A stretch of DNA of 64,000 nucleotides from Dokdonia pacifica (GTDB lineage Bacteria > Bacteroidota > Bacteroidia > Flavobacteriales > Flavobacteriaceae): positions 186,001-250,000 of the forward strand of contig NZ_FZNY01000006.1 in assembly GCF_900188275.1 (NCBI RefSeq), in the 5' to 3' direction. The notes under the pieces were generated by a model that saw only the letters and a program-made list of their open reading frames with translations, had not been told where the DNA came from and made no database searches. Of this stretch, positions 34,751-41,869 are shown piece by piece; position 1 is the first letter of the stretch; every line of letters starts with the position of its first letter. The translations under genes and the position numbers were made by a program.

Positions 34751-35821
34751 ATGGAAAGAAAATACTATAACGTTGTCGGGGTCATGAGTGGCACTAGTTT
34801 AGATGGGATTGATTTTGCCTATATAAAAATTACTGTAAAACCTACTTATAGTGCTCAAATCATTACCGCAGAAACCCAGTCATACCCTGATTTTTGGGTA
34901 CAAAAACTTCAAGAAGCGGTTCATTATAGTGCCAATGATCTTCAAGAATTAAATGCATCTTATACTCAATATTTAGGGACGGCTATTCATCAATTCATTG
35001 AAAAAAATAAAATTTCTCGCGATCATATTGATGCTGTATGTTCTCATGGACACACCATTTTACATCAGCCAGATCAAGGATATACCTTGCAGATAGGAAA
35101 CCTTCCAGCAATAGCAGATATTGTAAAATGTAAAATGGTATGCGATTTTAGGGTGCAAGATGTTGCGTTAGGAGGGCAAGGAGCTCCTTTGGTTCCTATT
35201 GGAGATCAGTTATTATTTCCTGCTTATGATTACTGTATAAATTTAGGCGGTTTTGCAAATGTATCTATGCAAAAAAATGAAGCACGTATCGCTTACGATA
35301 TCTGTGCTGTAAATACAGTGCTCAATACGTATGCACAACAATTAGGAAAGGCGTATGATGATAAAGGCGCTTTCGCGAAAGCGGGAACAATCCATACTGC
35401 ATTATTAGATGATTTGAATGCATTGCCATTTTTTAAAAAATCACCACCAAAATCTTTAGGCATAGAATGGGTGCAAGAAAATATCTTTCCTTTACTAAAG
35501 AAGTATTCTATACAACCAAAAGATGTACTGGCAACTTTTACAGAGCATATAGCACAACAATTAGCAAATCAAATTAAAGAAAATAGTTCTGTTTTAATGA
35601 CTGGTGGAGGCGCATACAATGCATACTTACTGCAACGATTACAAGCACTGAAAAATTGTGAAATTGTAGTGCCAGATAACTTACTGATAGAATATAAGGA
35701 AGCCCTTATTTTTGGGTTGTTAGGTGTTTTAAAGTTAGAAGGAGCTATCAATTGTTTGGCAAGTGTTACGGGAGCAAGTAAGGATCATAGTTCAGGGGTT
35801 GTTATAGATTATTCTTATTGA
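34751..35821 (+). CDS. anmK: Anhydro-N-acetylmuramic acid kinase
   Basis: A 356-aa sugar kinase that converts anhydro-MurNAc released from peptidoglycan into MurNAc-6-phosphate. MERKYYNVVGVMSGTSLDGIDFAY (in parts) contains the diagnostic GVMSGTSLDG nucleotide loop. VCSHGHTILHQP, LPAIADIV, VCDFRVQDVALGGQGAPLVP and NLGGFANVS are all AnmK blocks, and the C-terminal VLMTGGGAYNAYL closes the ATP site. The ATG at 34751 was chosen over one 51 bp upstream because family sequence begins there. An AFAKA palindrome lies at 35369. Its likely partner MurQ is not seen in this window. It may recycle the cell wall together with GH20 at 22895. Confidence 0.93.
   Translation: MERKYYNVVGVMSGTSLDGIDFAYIKITVKPTYSAQIITAETQSYPDFWVQKLQEAVHYSANDLQELNASYTQYLGTAIHQFIEKNKISRDHIDAVCSHGHTILHQPDQGYTLQIGNLPAIADIVKCKMVCDFRVQDVALGGQGAPLVPIGDQLLFPAYDYCINLGGFANVSMQKNEARIAYDICAVNTVLNTYAQQLGKAYDDKGAFAKAGTIHTALLDDLNALPFFKKSPPKSLGIEWVQENIFPLLKKYSIQPKDVLATFTEHIAQQLANQIKENSSVLMTGGGAYNAYLLQRLQALKNCEIVVPDNLLIEYKEALIFGLLGVLKLEGAINCLASVTGASKDHSSGVVIDYSY
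35369..35382. repeat. GCTTTCGCGAAAGC palindrome, copy 8 (coding, read as AFAKA)
   Basis: Exact copy in anmK. Confidence 0.9.
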
Positions 35822-36023
35822 TTTAGCTCTTCTGTATAAGAAGAAAATATAACTGTGATTTTCGGAAAAGTACTTTTCTGAAAACTAACTATTTATAAAA
35901 CGATTGTGTAAGCTAGGATACATTTTTAACATTCTGATTTACAGGTGTGTAGTAAGGATTTGGTTTTGGGTTTGACATATTAAACAACAATGAGTTAGTT
36001 TTTAACCCCAAAACATAACAACT

Positions 36024-36419
36024 ATGTATGTAATTTACCATGATCCAGGATGTGTTTATTCTCTTATATGTTTAGCAATTTTAAGAAGTAAAAAAGTAAA
36101 TTATAAAAAGGTACAATACCTTAAAGAACCGCTTACATTAGAAACTATTCAAAGTCTTATCGAAAAATTAAATATTTCTGCAGTAGATCTTATTAGAGAA
36201 GATCATCCAGAGTGGAAAAAGTTTTATAAACACTTAACATTAACAGAAGAAGAAATCATACATCTAATGCTTGAAAACCATGGTCTTATTACAAGGCCTA
36301 TTATAGTGAATGATAATCAGGCTGTTATAGGACGTCCTCCTAAAAAAGTGATTCGTTTGATAAAGAAGAATAAAAAAAGTGTTTCTAATTATATAAACAA
36401 AAACGCGATCCTCTCATAA
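36024..36419 (+). CDS. ArsC/Spx family (arsenate reductase-like) protein
   Basis: A 131-aa thioredoxin-fold protein. The beginning MYVIYHDPGCVYSLICLAIL has the conserved H-x-P-x-C where ArsC has its active Cys10, plus a second Cys six positions later. LITRPIIVNDNQAVIGRPP is the conserved C-terminal R-P block of the family. Redox or stress regulation is possible; true arsenate reduction is not shown because no arsenic genes are near. It stands alone between anmK and the dehydrogenase gene. Confidence 0.75.
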   Translation: MYVIYHDPGCVYSLICLAILRSKKVNYKKVQYLKEPLTLETIQSLIEKLNISAVDLIREDHPEWKKFYKHLTLTEEEIIHLMLENHGLITRPIIVNDNQAVIGRPPKKVIRLIKKNKKSVSNYINKNAILS

Positions 36420-36496
36420 ATAAGATATTGATCATTTAATCTTTATTTTTCTATTTATATTATAGATTCTTTAGCGCATAAGTACATTGTACTTTT

Positions 36497-36504
36497 TATA
36501 TTTG
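36497..36504 (+). promoter_or_regulatory. Candidate -7 box TATATTTG
   Basis: Exact TAnnTTTG match 36 bp before the Glu/Leu dehydrogenase start. No good -33 element. Confidence 0.45.
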
Positions 36505-36540
36505 TAATACACTAATCACTTTTTTAGGTGTACATACTAT

Positions 36541-37767
36541 ATGAGAGAACTACTTGCAAAGTACGAAGATAAAACTCCAGAAATTGTTTTTCATTGGAAT
36601 GACCCAGAAACAGAAGCAGAAGGCTGGGTAGTTATTAATTCTTTAAGAGGTGGTGCTGCCGGTGGTGGTACTCGTATGCGTAAAGGGCTTAATATGAATG
36701 AGGTACTTTCATTGGCAAAAACCATGGAAGTAAAATTTACAGTTTCAGGTCCAGCTATTGGAGGCGCAAAATCAGGAATTAATTTTGATCCAAAAGACCC
36801 TCGAAAAAAAGGAGTTTTAGAACGTTGGTATAAAGCCGTTTCTCCATTACTTAAAAGCTACTATGGAACAGGAGGTGATTTAAACGTAGATGAAATTCAC
36901 GAAGTAATTCCTATTACTGAAGAAAGCGGAGTTTGGCACCCTCAAGAAGGCGTTTTTGCAGGGCACTTTCAGCCTACAGATGCAGATAAGATTAATCGTA
37001 TAGGGCAATTGCGTCAAGGGGTAATCAAAGTAATAGAGAATCCAAAATTTTCTCCTGATGTTACTCGTAAATATACCGTAGCCGATATGATAACGGGATA
37101 TGGTGTAGCAGAAGCGGTACATCATTATTATGATATTTATGGAGGTGATATAAAAGGAAAACGAGCTGTAGTACAAGGTTTTGGAAACGTAGGTGCCGCT
37201 GCTGCATATTATCTTGCTCAAATGGGAGCAAAAATAGTTGGAATCATAGATATTGTAGGAGGACTTATAAATGAAGAAGGCTTCACTTTTGAAGAAATAC
37301 AAGCAATGTACCTCAACAAAAAAGGAAATACATTAGGAGGAGATAACCTCATTCCTTTTGCCGAAATGAATGAGCGTATATGGAATCTTGAAACCGAAAT
37401 ATTTGCACCTTGTGCCGCTTCTAGATTGATTACTCAAGATCAGATAGATCGTATGATAGATACTGGCTTAGAAGTGATTTCATGTGGAGCAAATGTACCT
37501 TTTGCAGATAAGGAAATCTTTTTTGGACCTATCATGGAACATACAGATGCGAAGGTAAGTTTAATACCTGATTTTATTTCAAATTGTGGAATGGCTCGTG
37601 TATTTGCCTATTTTATGGAACGTAAAGTGCAAATGACAGATGACGCTATTTTTAATGACACTTCTACGATTATTAGGAATGCCATTCAGAAGACATATGA
37701 TCAAAATAAAAACAAAAAAAATATTAGCAATACTGCTTTTGAAATTGCTTTAAAACAACTACTTTAA
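36541..37767 (+). CDS. Glu/Leu/Phe/Val dehydrogenase
   Basis: A 408-aa amino-acid dehydrogenase making or degrading an amino acid by reversible NAD(P)-linked deamination. The N-terminal ELFV_dehydrog_N domain contains SLRGGAAGGGTRMRKG, the conserved Lys of the MEVKFTVSGPAIGGAKSGINFDP region and a GTGGDLNVDE block. A Rossmann domain follows (VVQGFGNVGAAAAYYLAQMG). Sequence features are nearer to leucine/phenylalanine dehydrogenases than to classical GdhA, but the substrate is not certain. NhaD begins 23 bp downstream, so the two may be co-expressed. Confidence 0.9.
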   Translation: MRELLAKYEDKTPEIVFHWNDPETEAEGWVVINSLRGGAAGGGTRMRKGLNMNEVLSLAKTMEVKFTVSGPAIGGAKSGINFDPKDPRKKGVLERWYKAVSPLLKSYYGTGGDLNVDEIHEVIPITEESGVWHPQEGVFAGHFQPTDADKINRIGQLRQGVIKVIENPKFSPDVTRKYTVADMITGYGVAEAVHHYYDIYGGDIKGKRAVVQGFGNVGAAAAYYLAQMGAKIVGIIDIVGGLINEEGFTFEEIQAMYLNKKGNTLGGDNLIPFAEMNERIWNLETEIFAPCAASRLITQDQIDRMIDTGLEVISCGANVPFADKEIFFGPIMEHTDAKVSLIPDFISNCGMARVFAYFMERKVQMTDDAIFNDTSTIIRNAIQKTYDQNKNKKNISNTAFEIALKQLL

Positions 37768-37790
37768 AAGCTTCTTAAAAACCCACTTTT

Positions 37791-39158
37791 ATGGAATCTG
37801 TTATTATACTCATTTTTGTCATTGGCTACTTGTCAATTACCCTTGAACATCCTTTAAAACTTGATAAAACTGTACCAGCACTTATTATGGCTTCCTTGAT
37901 GTGGGCCTTTTTAGCAGTAGGGTTTAGTCAAGGATGGTTTAATGTAATTGATTCTCACGAGCATGTATATAGCTTTTTAACAGGAGGGGATGATGCATTA
38001 CACGGTTTTGAAAATACCTTATTACATCACCTTGGTAAAACTGCAGAAATACTCGTGTTCCTTATTGGAGCTATGACCATCGTAGAGATTATAGATTTGC
38101 ATCGTGGTTTTGAGATACTTAAGTCGGTAGTGCGTACAAAAAGCAAGAAAAGGTTATTATGGATTATCGGAATCTTAGCCTTTATCCTATCAGCAATTAT
38201 TGATAACCTAACAGCTACGATTGTTCTAATTACGCTATTACGTAAATTAATAAGTAATAAAAATGAAAGACTTTGGTTTGCGGGTATGGTTGTAATTGCT
38301 GCAAATGCAGGAGGTGCGTGGTCACCTATTGGAGATGTAACAACAACCATGTTATGGATTGCTAATAATGTATCTGTAATGGGACTTATTAAAACATTAG
38401 TAATACCATCTATATTATGTTTTGCAGTTCCTTTTGGAATTGCCATGTATTTACCCGCTTTTAAAGGAGATATAGAAGTAGAAGAACTAGAAGATGATGT
38501 AGAAGCTGGACGTTTATTAAGTAGTAAAACAATGCTGTTTTTAGGATTAGGGATGATTGTTTCTGTTCCTATATTTAAAACCTTAACGCATTTGCCTCCA
38601 TATATGGGAATGATGTTAGCGCTAGGTGTTGTGTGGTTAGTTTCAGAATATATTCACCCTGAAGAAGATTTTTCAAAAGAACGCCGTCATTTATATTCAG
38701 CTCATAAAGCACTATCACGTATAGAGATTAGTAGTATTTTATTTTTCTTAGGGATATTAATGGCTGTTGGAGCGTTAGAAACCCTTGTGTATGGAGCGAT
38801 TGGAGGACAAGAAGTAGGGACATTGCGTTATTTAGCTGAAGTACTACAAGCTGCTATTCCAAATGAAGATGTAGTAGTTGCCTTATTAGGAGTATTCTCA
38901 GCAATTATTGATAATGTACCATTAGTAGCTGCCTCTATAGGGATGTATAGTGAACCAATAGATAGTAATCTATGGCATGCTATAGCCTTTGCAGCAGGAA
39001 CAGGAGGAAGTATGTTAATTATTGGATCTGCCGCTGGTGTTGCTGCTATGGGAATGGAAAAAATAGATTTTATTTGGTACCTCAAAAAAATATCTTGGCT
39101 CGCAGCTGTAGGGTTTTTAGTGGGTTACATATACCTAGTCATTATGTTCTCATTATAA
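37791..39158 (+). CDS. nhaD: Sodium:proton antiporter NhaD
   Basis: A 455-aa inner-membrane Na+/H+ antiporter common in marine Bacteroidetes. About 12 TM helices are visible. The ion-transporter-superfamily motifs are ILSAIIDNLTATIVLITLLRKL and, in the second half, FSAIIDNVPLVAASIG, with NAGGAWSPIGDVTTTMLW and AAGTGGSMLIIGSAAGVAAMG as matching Gly-rich loops. The paired 'IDN' motifs are typical of NhaD. It probably exports Na+ in sea water. It lies 51 bp before the ExbB gene. Confidence 0.92.
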   Translation: MESVIILIFVIGYLSITLEHPLKLDKTVPALIMASLMWAFLAVGFSQGWFNVIDSHEHVYSFLTGGDDALHGFENTLLHHLGKTAEILVFLIGAMTIVEIIDLHRGFEILKSVVRTKSKKRLLWIIGILAFILSAIIDNLTATIVLITLLRKLISNKNERLWFAGMVVIAANAGGAWSPIGDVTTTMLWIANNVSVMGLIKTLVIPSILCFAVPFGIAMYLPAFKGDIEVEELEDDVEAGRLLSSKTMLFLGLGMIVSVPIFKTLTHLPPYMGMMLALGVVWLVSEYIHPEEDFSKERRHLYSAHKALSRIEISSILFFLGILMAVGALETLVYGAIGGQEVGTLRYLAEVLQAAIPNEDVVVALLGVFSAIIDNVPLVAASIGMYSEPIDSNLWHAIAFAAGTGGSMLIIGSAAGVAAMGMEKIDFIWYLKKISWLAAVGFLVGYIYLVIMFSL

Positions 39159-39209
39159 CACATACTTATTCCCCAGATAATTCGTTATAAACCTAACTAA
39201 TCCTGAATT

Positions 39210-39914
39210 ATGATTAATATGTTATTGCAAGATGGCGCTCAAGATGCTGCCGATGCACTTACTGCAGAAGAGCCTGTAGAAAAAACACTATCTATAATAG
39301 ACCTCTTACTCACTGGTGGTACCTCTGGTATTATTATTATAGGTGTTTTGTTTGTACTACTTTTTGTAGCCATATACATTTATTTTGAACGTTTATTTGC
39401 AATCAAAGCCGCTTCAAAAATAGATGGAAACTTTATGAATCAAATACGTGATAACGTTTCAAATGGAAATATAGAAGCAGCAAAAATACTATGTGCTCAA
39501 ACAAATTCTCCTGTTGCAAGACTTACAGCAAAAGGAATCTCTAGAATCGGAAATCCGCTTGAAGATATTAATACAGCTATAGAAAATAGTGGACGACTAG
39601 AGGTATACAGATTAGAAAAAAATGTAAGTGTGCTAGCAACTATTGCAGGTGCAGCTCCTATGATAGGATTTTTAGGAACTGTAATCGGTATGGTACTTGC
39701 TTTTCATACACTAGCAACCAGTAGTGGTCAAGCAGATATGGGAACACTAGCCGAAGGTATTTATACCGCTATGACAACAACAGTAGCGGGTCTTATTGTA
39801 GGTATTATTGCATATATGGGATACAATCACCTAGTAGTACGTATAGATAAAGTCGTACATGCCATGGAAGCAAATGCTGTAGACTTCTTAGACTTACTAA
39901 ACGAACCTATCTAG
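39210..39914 (+). CDS. exbB: MotA/TolQ/ExbB proton channel family protein
   Basis: A 234-aa inner-membrane proton-channel subunit that energises a TonB system. One TM helix near residues 33-55 (SGIIIIGVLFVLLFVAIYIYF), a cytoplasmic domain, and two further helices at about 145-165 and 185-205 (AGAAPMIGFLGTVIGMVLAF, TAMTTTVAGLIVGIIAYMG). The conserved GLLGT and Thr-rich motifs appear as GFLGTVIGM and TTTVAGL. The next gene, ExbD, starts 1 bp after its stop, then the TonB-like protein. Confidence 0.92.
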   Translation: MINMLLQDGAQDAADALTAEEPVEKTLSIIDLLLTGGTSGIIIIGVLFVLLFVAIYIYFERLFAIKAASKIDGNFMNQIRDNVSNGNIEAAKILCAQTNSPVARLTAKGISRIGNPLEDINTAIENSGRLEVYRLEKNVSVLATIAGAAPMIGFLGTVIGMVLAFHTLATSSGQADMGTLAEGIYTAMTTTVAGLIVGIIAYMGYNHLVVRIDKVVHAMEANAVDFLDLLNEPI

Positions 39915-39915
39915 T

Positions 39916-40308
39916 ATGAATCTTAGAGGAAGAAATAAAGTAAGCCCAGAATTCAGTATGAGTTCTATGACAGATATTGTATTTCTGTTATTAGTATTCT
40001 TTCTATTGACCTCTCCTGCTATTACTCCAGATGCATTAGACCTTATCTTACCAAAAGCAAAAGGGAAAACAAGTAATAAGCAAAACTTATCTGTGAGTAT
40101 CACAAAAGATCTTGATTACTATGTAAATAAAGAACGCGTTAGTGAGCGAGGAATCGAAGCATATATTACAAAAGAGCTTAGTGGCGTAGAAGAACCTACC
40201 ATTATTTTAAGAGCAGAAGAAGGTGTACCTATAGAAAATGCAGTGAAAGTAATGGATATTGCAAATCGTAATAAATACAAAATTGTACTAGCAGTACGAC
40301 CTAATTAA
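39916..40308 (+). CDS. exbD: Biopolymer transporter ExbD
   Basis: A 130-aa partner of the preceding ExbB. A short basic N-terminus (NLRGRNKVSPEF) leads to SMSSMTDIVFLLLVFFLLTS, the single TM helix with the essential Asp of ExbD/TolR. The periplasmic domain contains the VSITKDLDYYVNKERV fold and the C-terminal amphipathic helix. It uses the proton motive force with ExbB and TonB. Coupled to ExbB with a 1-bp gap. Confidence 0.93.
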   Translation: MNLRGRNKVSPEFSMSSMTDIVFLLLVFFLLTSPAITPDALDLILPKAKGKTSNKQNLSVSITKDLDYYVNKERVSERGIEAYITKELSGVEEPTIILRAEEGVPIENAVKVMDIANRNKYKIVLAVRPN

Positions 40309-40322
40309 TAAATAAGATATAC

Positions 40323-40336
40323 GCTTTCGCGAAAGC
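40323..40336. repeat. GCTTTCGCGAAAGC palindrome, copy 9 (intergenic, within an operon)
   Basis: Exact copy in the 47-bp gap between exbD and the TonB-like gene. Flanks are ATATAC and ATATAA. It could form an mRNA hairpin between the two cistrons. Confidence 0.9.
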
Positions 40337-40355
40337 ATATAAAAGAATCATACAC

Positions 40356-41189
40356 GTGGCATACCTAGATACCCCACATAAGAAAAAGTCGTTTACCATA
40401 AGTAGCATTATTATGGCTATCATATTATTGCTTATGTTTTGGGTAGGAATGGATTATCTAGATCCCCCACCAGAAGGAGGTATTGCAGTAAACTTCGGAA
40501 CTTCTAGTGTTGGATCAGGAAATGTGCAACCCACAAAACCTGTAGCATCTGCGCCTAAAAATACAGCGCCAGAGCCTGTGCCTACACCACCTCAACCAGA
40601 AATTACAGAAGAGGTTGTTACTCAAGATACAGAGGATGCGCCAGTCATAGAAGAAAAACCAGAAGAAACACCAAAACCGGAGGTTGAACAGCCAAAAGAA
40701 AAACCAGAAGAGAAGCCTGTAGAAGAAGCAAAACCTGATCCTACACCAGATAAGAGCACTACAAATGCACTAGATGCCTTAATTAATGGGCCTAAAAAAG
40801 ATGGTACTGCACAAGGAGGAGAAGGCGATGATAATCAGGCTGGAGATAAGGGAGATCCTAATGGAGATCCTAATGCATCTAGTTATTATGGTACAGGAAA
40901 AGGTCTAGATGGCGATGGTAATTACCAATTAGGTGGTCGCAAGGCTTTAGGGAAACCAAAACGTGTACAAGAATGTAATGAAGCAGGTATTGTAGTAGTT
41001 AGTATAGAGGTAGATCGTACTGGAAAAGTAATAAAAGCGGTACCTGGAGTACGCGGTACTACCAATAATACAAAATGTCTCCTTGACCCTGCAAAAGCAG
41101 CGGCACTTGCCACTAAATTTAATGCAGATGCTAAAGCGCCTTCTAAACAGATAGGGAAAATCGTTTACCGTTTTAGTCTTTCTGATTGA
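40356..41189 (+). CDS. TonB-like energy transducer
   Basis: A 277-aa protein. The start is GTG at 40356 (A-Y-L-D-T-P-H-K-K-K); no ATG lies upstream in frame. A TM helix spans residues 14-34 (FTISSIIMAIILLLMFWVG), followed by a long Pro/Glu/Lys-rich linker (about 60-150, typical of TonB or TolA) and a Gly/Asp-rich segment. The C-terminal part (RVQECNEAGIVVVSIEVDRTGKVIKAVPGVRG in pieces) has the TonB C-terminal-like fold. It is the third gene of ExbB-ExbD-TonB. Confidence 0.85.
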   Translation: MAYLDTPHKKKSFTISSIIMAIILLLMFWVGMDYLDPPPEGGIAVNFGTSSVGSGNVQPTKPVASAPKNTAPEPVPTPPQPEITEEVVTQDTEDAPVIEEKPEETPKPEVEQPKEKPEEKPVEEAKPDPTPDKSTTNALDALINGPKKDGTAQGGEGDDNQAGDKGDPNGDPNASSYYGTGKGLDGDGNYQLGGRKALGKPKRVQECNEAGIVVVSIEVDRTGKVIKAVPGVRGTTNNTKCLLDPAKAAALATKFNADAKAPSKQIGKIVYRFSLSD

Positions 41190-41218
41190 AAATCACTTCA
41201 TTTTAGTAAAATTGACAA

Positions 41219-41247
41219 GCTTTATGTCTGTATTGACATCATAAAGC
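41219..41247 (+). terminator. Hairpin after the TonB-like gene
   Basis: GCTTTATG (41219-41226) pairs with CATAAAGC (41240-41247); an inner ATGTC/GACAT pairing is an alternative. The T-run after it is short, so it may be a weak terminator or an RNA structure. Confidence 0.5.
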
Positions 41248-41314
41248 ATGTAAGCGAATTTTTATTTGCCGACTCAATGGGCATATAAAAATTAACTTAA
41301 ATCATACACGTAAA

Positions 41315-41668
41315 ATGGAAAATCAAATTAAAAATGCACTATTAGATCTTAAGGAATTACTAGGAAAAGGACAATTTATAGAAGCAATGGAAAAATACCT
41401 TGCAGATGATGTAGTTTTGCAAGAAGCAAATAACGAACCTAAAGTAGGAAAAGAAACAGCACTTCGTGCGGAAAAGGAACTTTTGGCAACTGTAACTGAT
41501 TTTGGAGGATATGAGATGAAGAATATTGCAGTGAGCGGAGATACGTCTTATTATGAGGCTGTTATGGAGTTTACAACAAATGATGGTGTATCTCATAGGT
41601 TTGAACAAGTAAACCGTACTGTTTGGAGAGACGGTAAAATTATTAATGAACGTTATTTTCACGCGTAA
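41315..41668 (+). CDS. SnoaL-like/NTF2-fold domain protein
   Basis: A 117-aa small cytoplasmic protein. The pattern is NTF2-like: helices (LLDLKELLGKGQFIEAMEKYLADDVVLQEA in parts), then a curved sheet ending GVSHRFEQVNRTVWRDGKIINERYFHA. No catalytic motif can be named. A clear terminator follows 22 bp after the stop. Monocistronic. Confidence 0.75.
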   Translation: MENQIKNALLDLKELLGKGQFIEAMEKYLADDVVLQEANNEPKVGKETALRAEKELLATVTDFGGYEMKNIAVSGDTSYYEAVMEFTTNDGVSHRFEQVNRTVWRDGKIINERYFHA

Positions 41669-41690
41669 AGCAAGAAATTTTAATAGTAGT

Positions 41691-41727
41691 AAGGGTAATT
41701 CAGGATACTGAATTGCCCTTTTTTTAT
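41691..41727 (+). terminator. Intrinsic terminator
   Basis: AAGGGTAATTCAG (41691-41703), loop GATA, CTGAATTGCCCTT (41708-41720) with one G-U, then a run of T. Confidence 0.9.
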
Positions 41728-41837
41728 GTTTGAGACTTTGGTTTTTGGTAGCGATGTAACTGTATCATTTGTAAATCTTACAAATGATAGCTCTCTTTTT
41801 TGGTAATTTTTATTAGCATGACATTGTCTTCTTCTTG

Positions 41838-41845
41838 TATCTTTA
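41838..41845 (+). promoter_or_regulatory. Candidate -7 box TATCTTTA
   Basis: One mismatch to TAnnTTTG, 25 bp before the BNR lipoprotein start. No -33 element. Confidence 0.3.
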
Positions 41846-41869
41846 GGTAATCTTTAAAGATGTTTAGCT

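Noticed and set aside
36880-37302. 140-codon minus-strand open frame inside the Glu/Leu dehydrogenase gene
   Set aside because: Shadow of a well-supported gene; translation rich in Tyr, Ser and Ile without family features.
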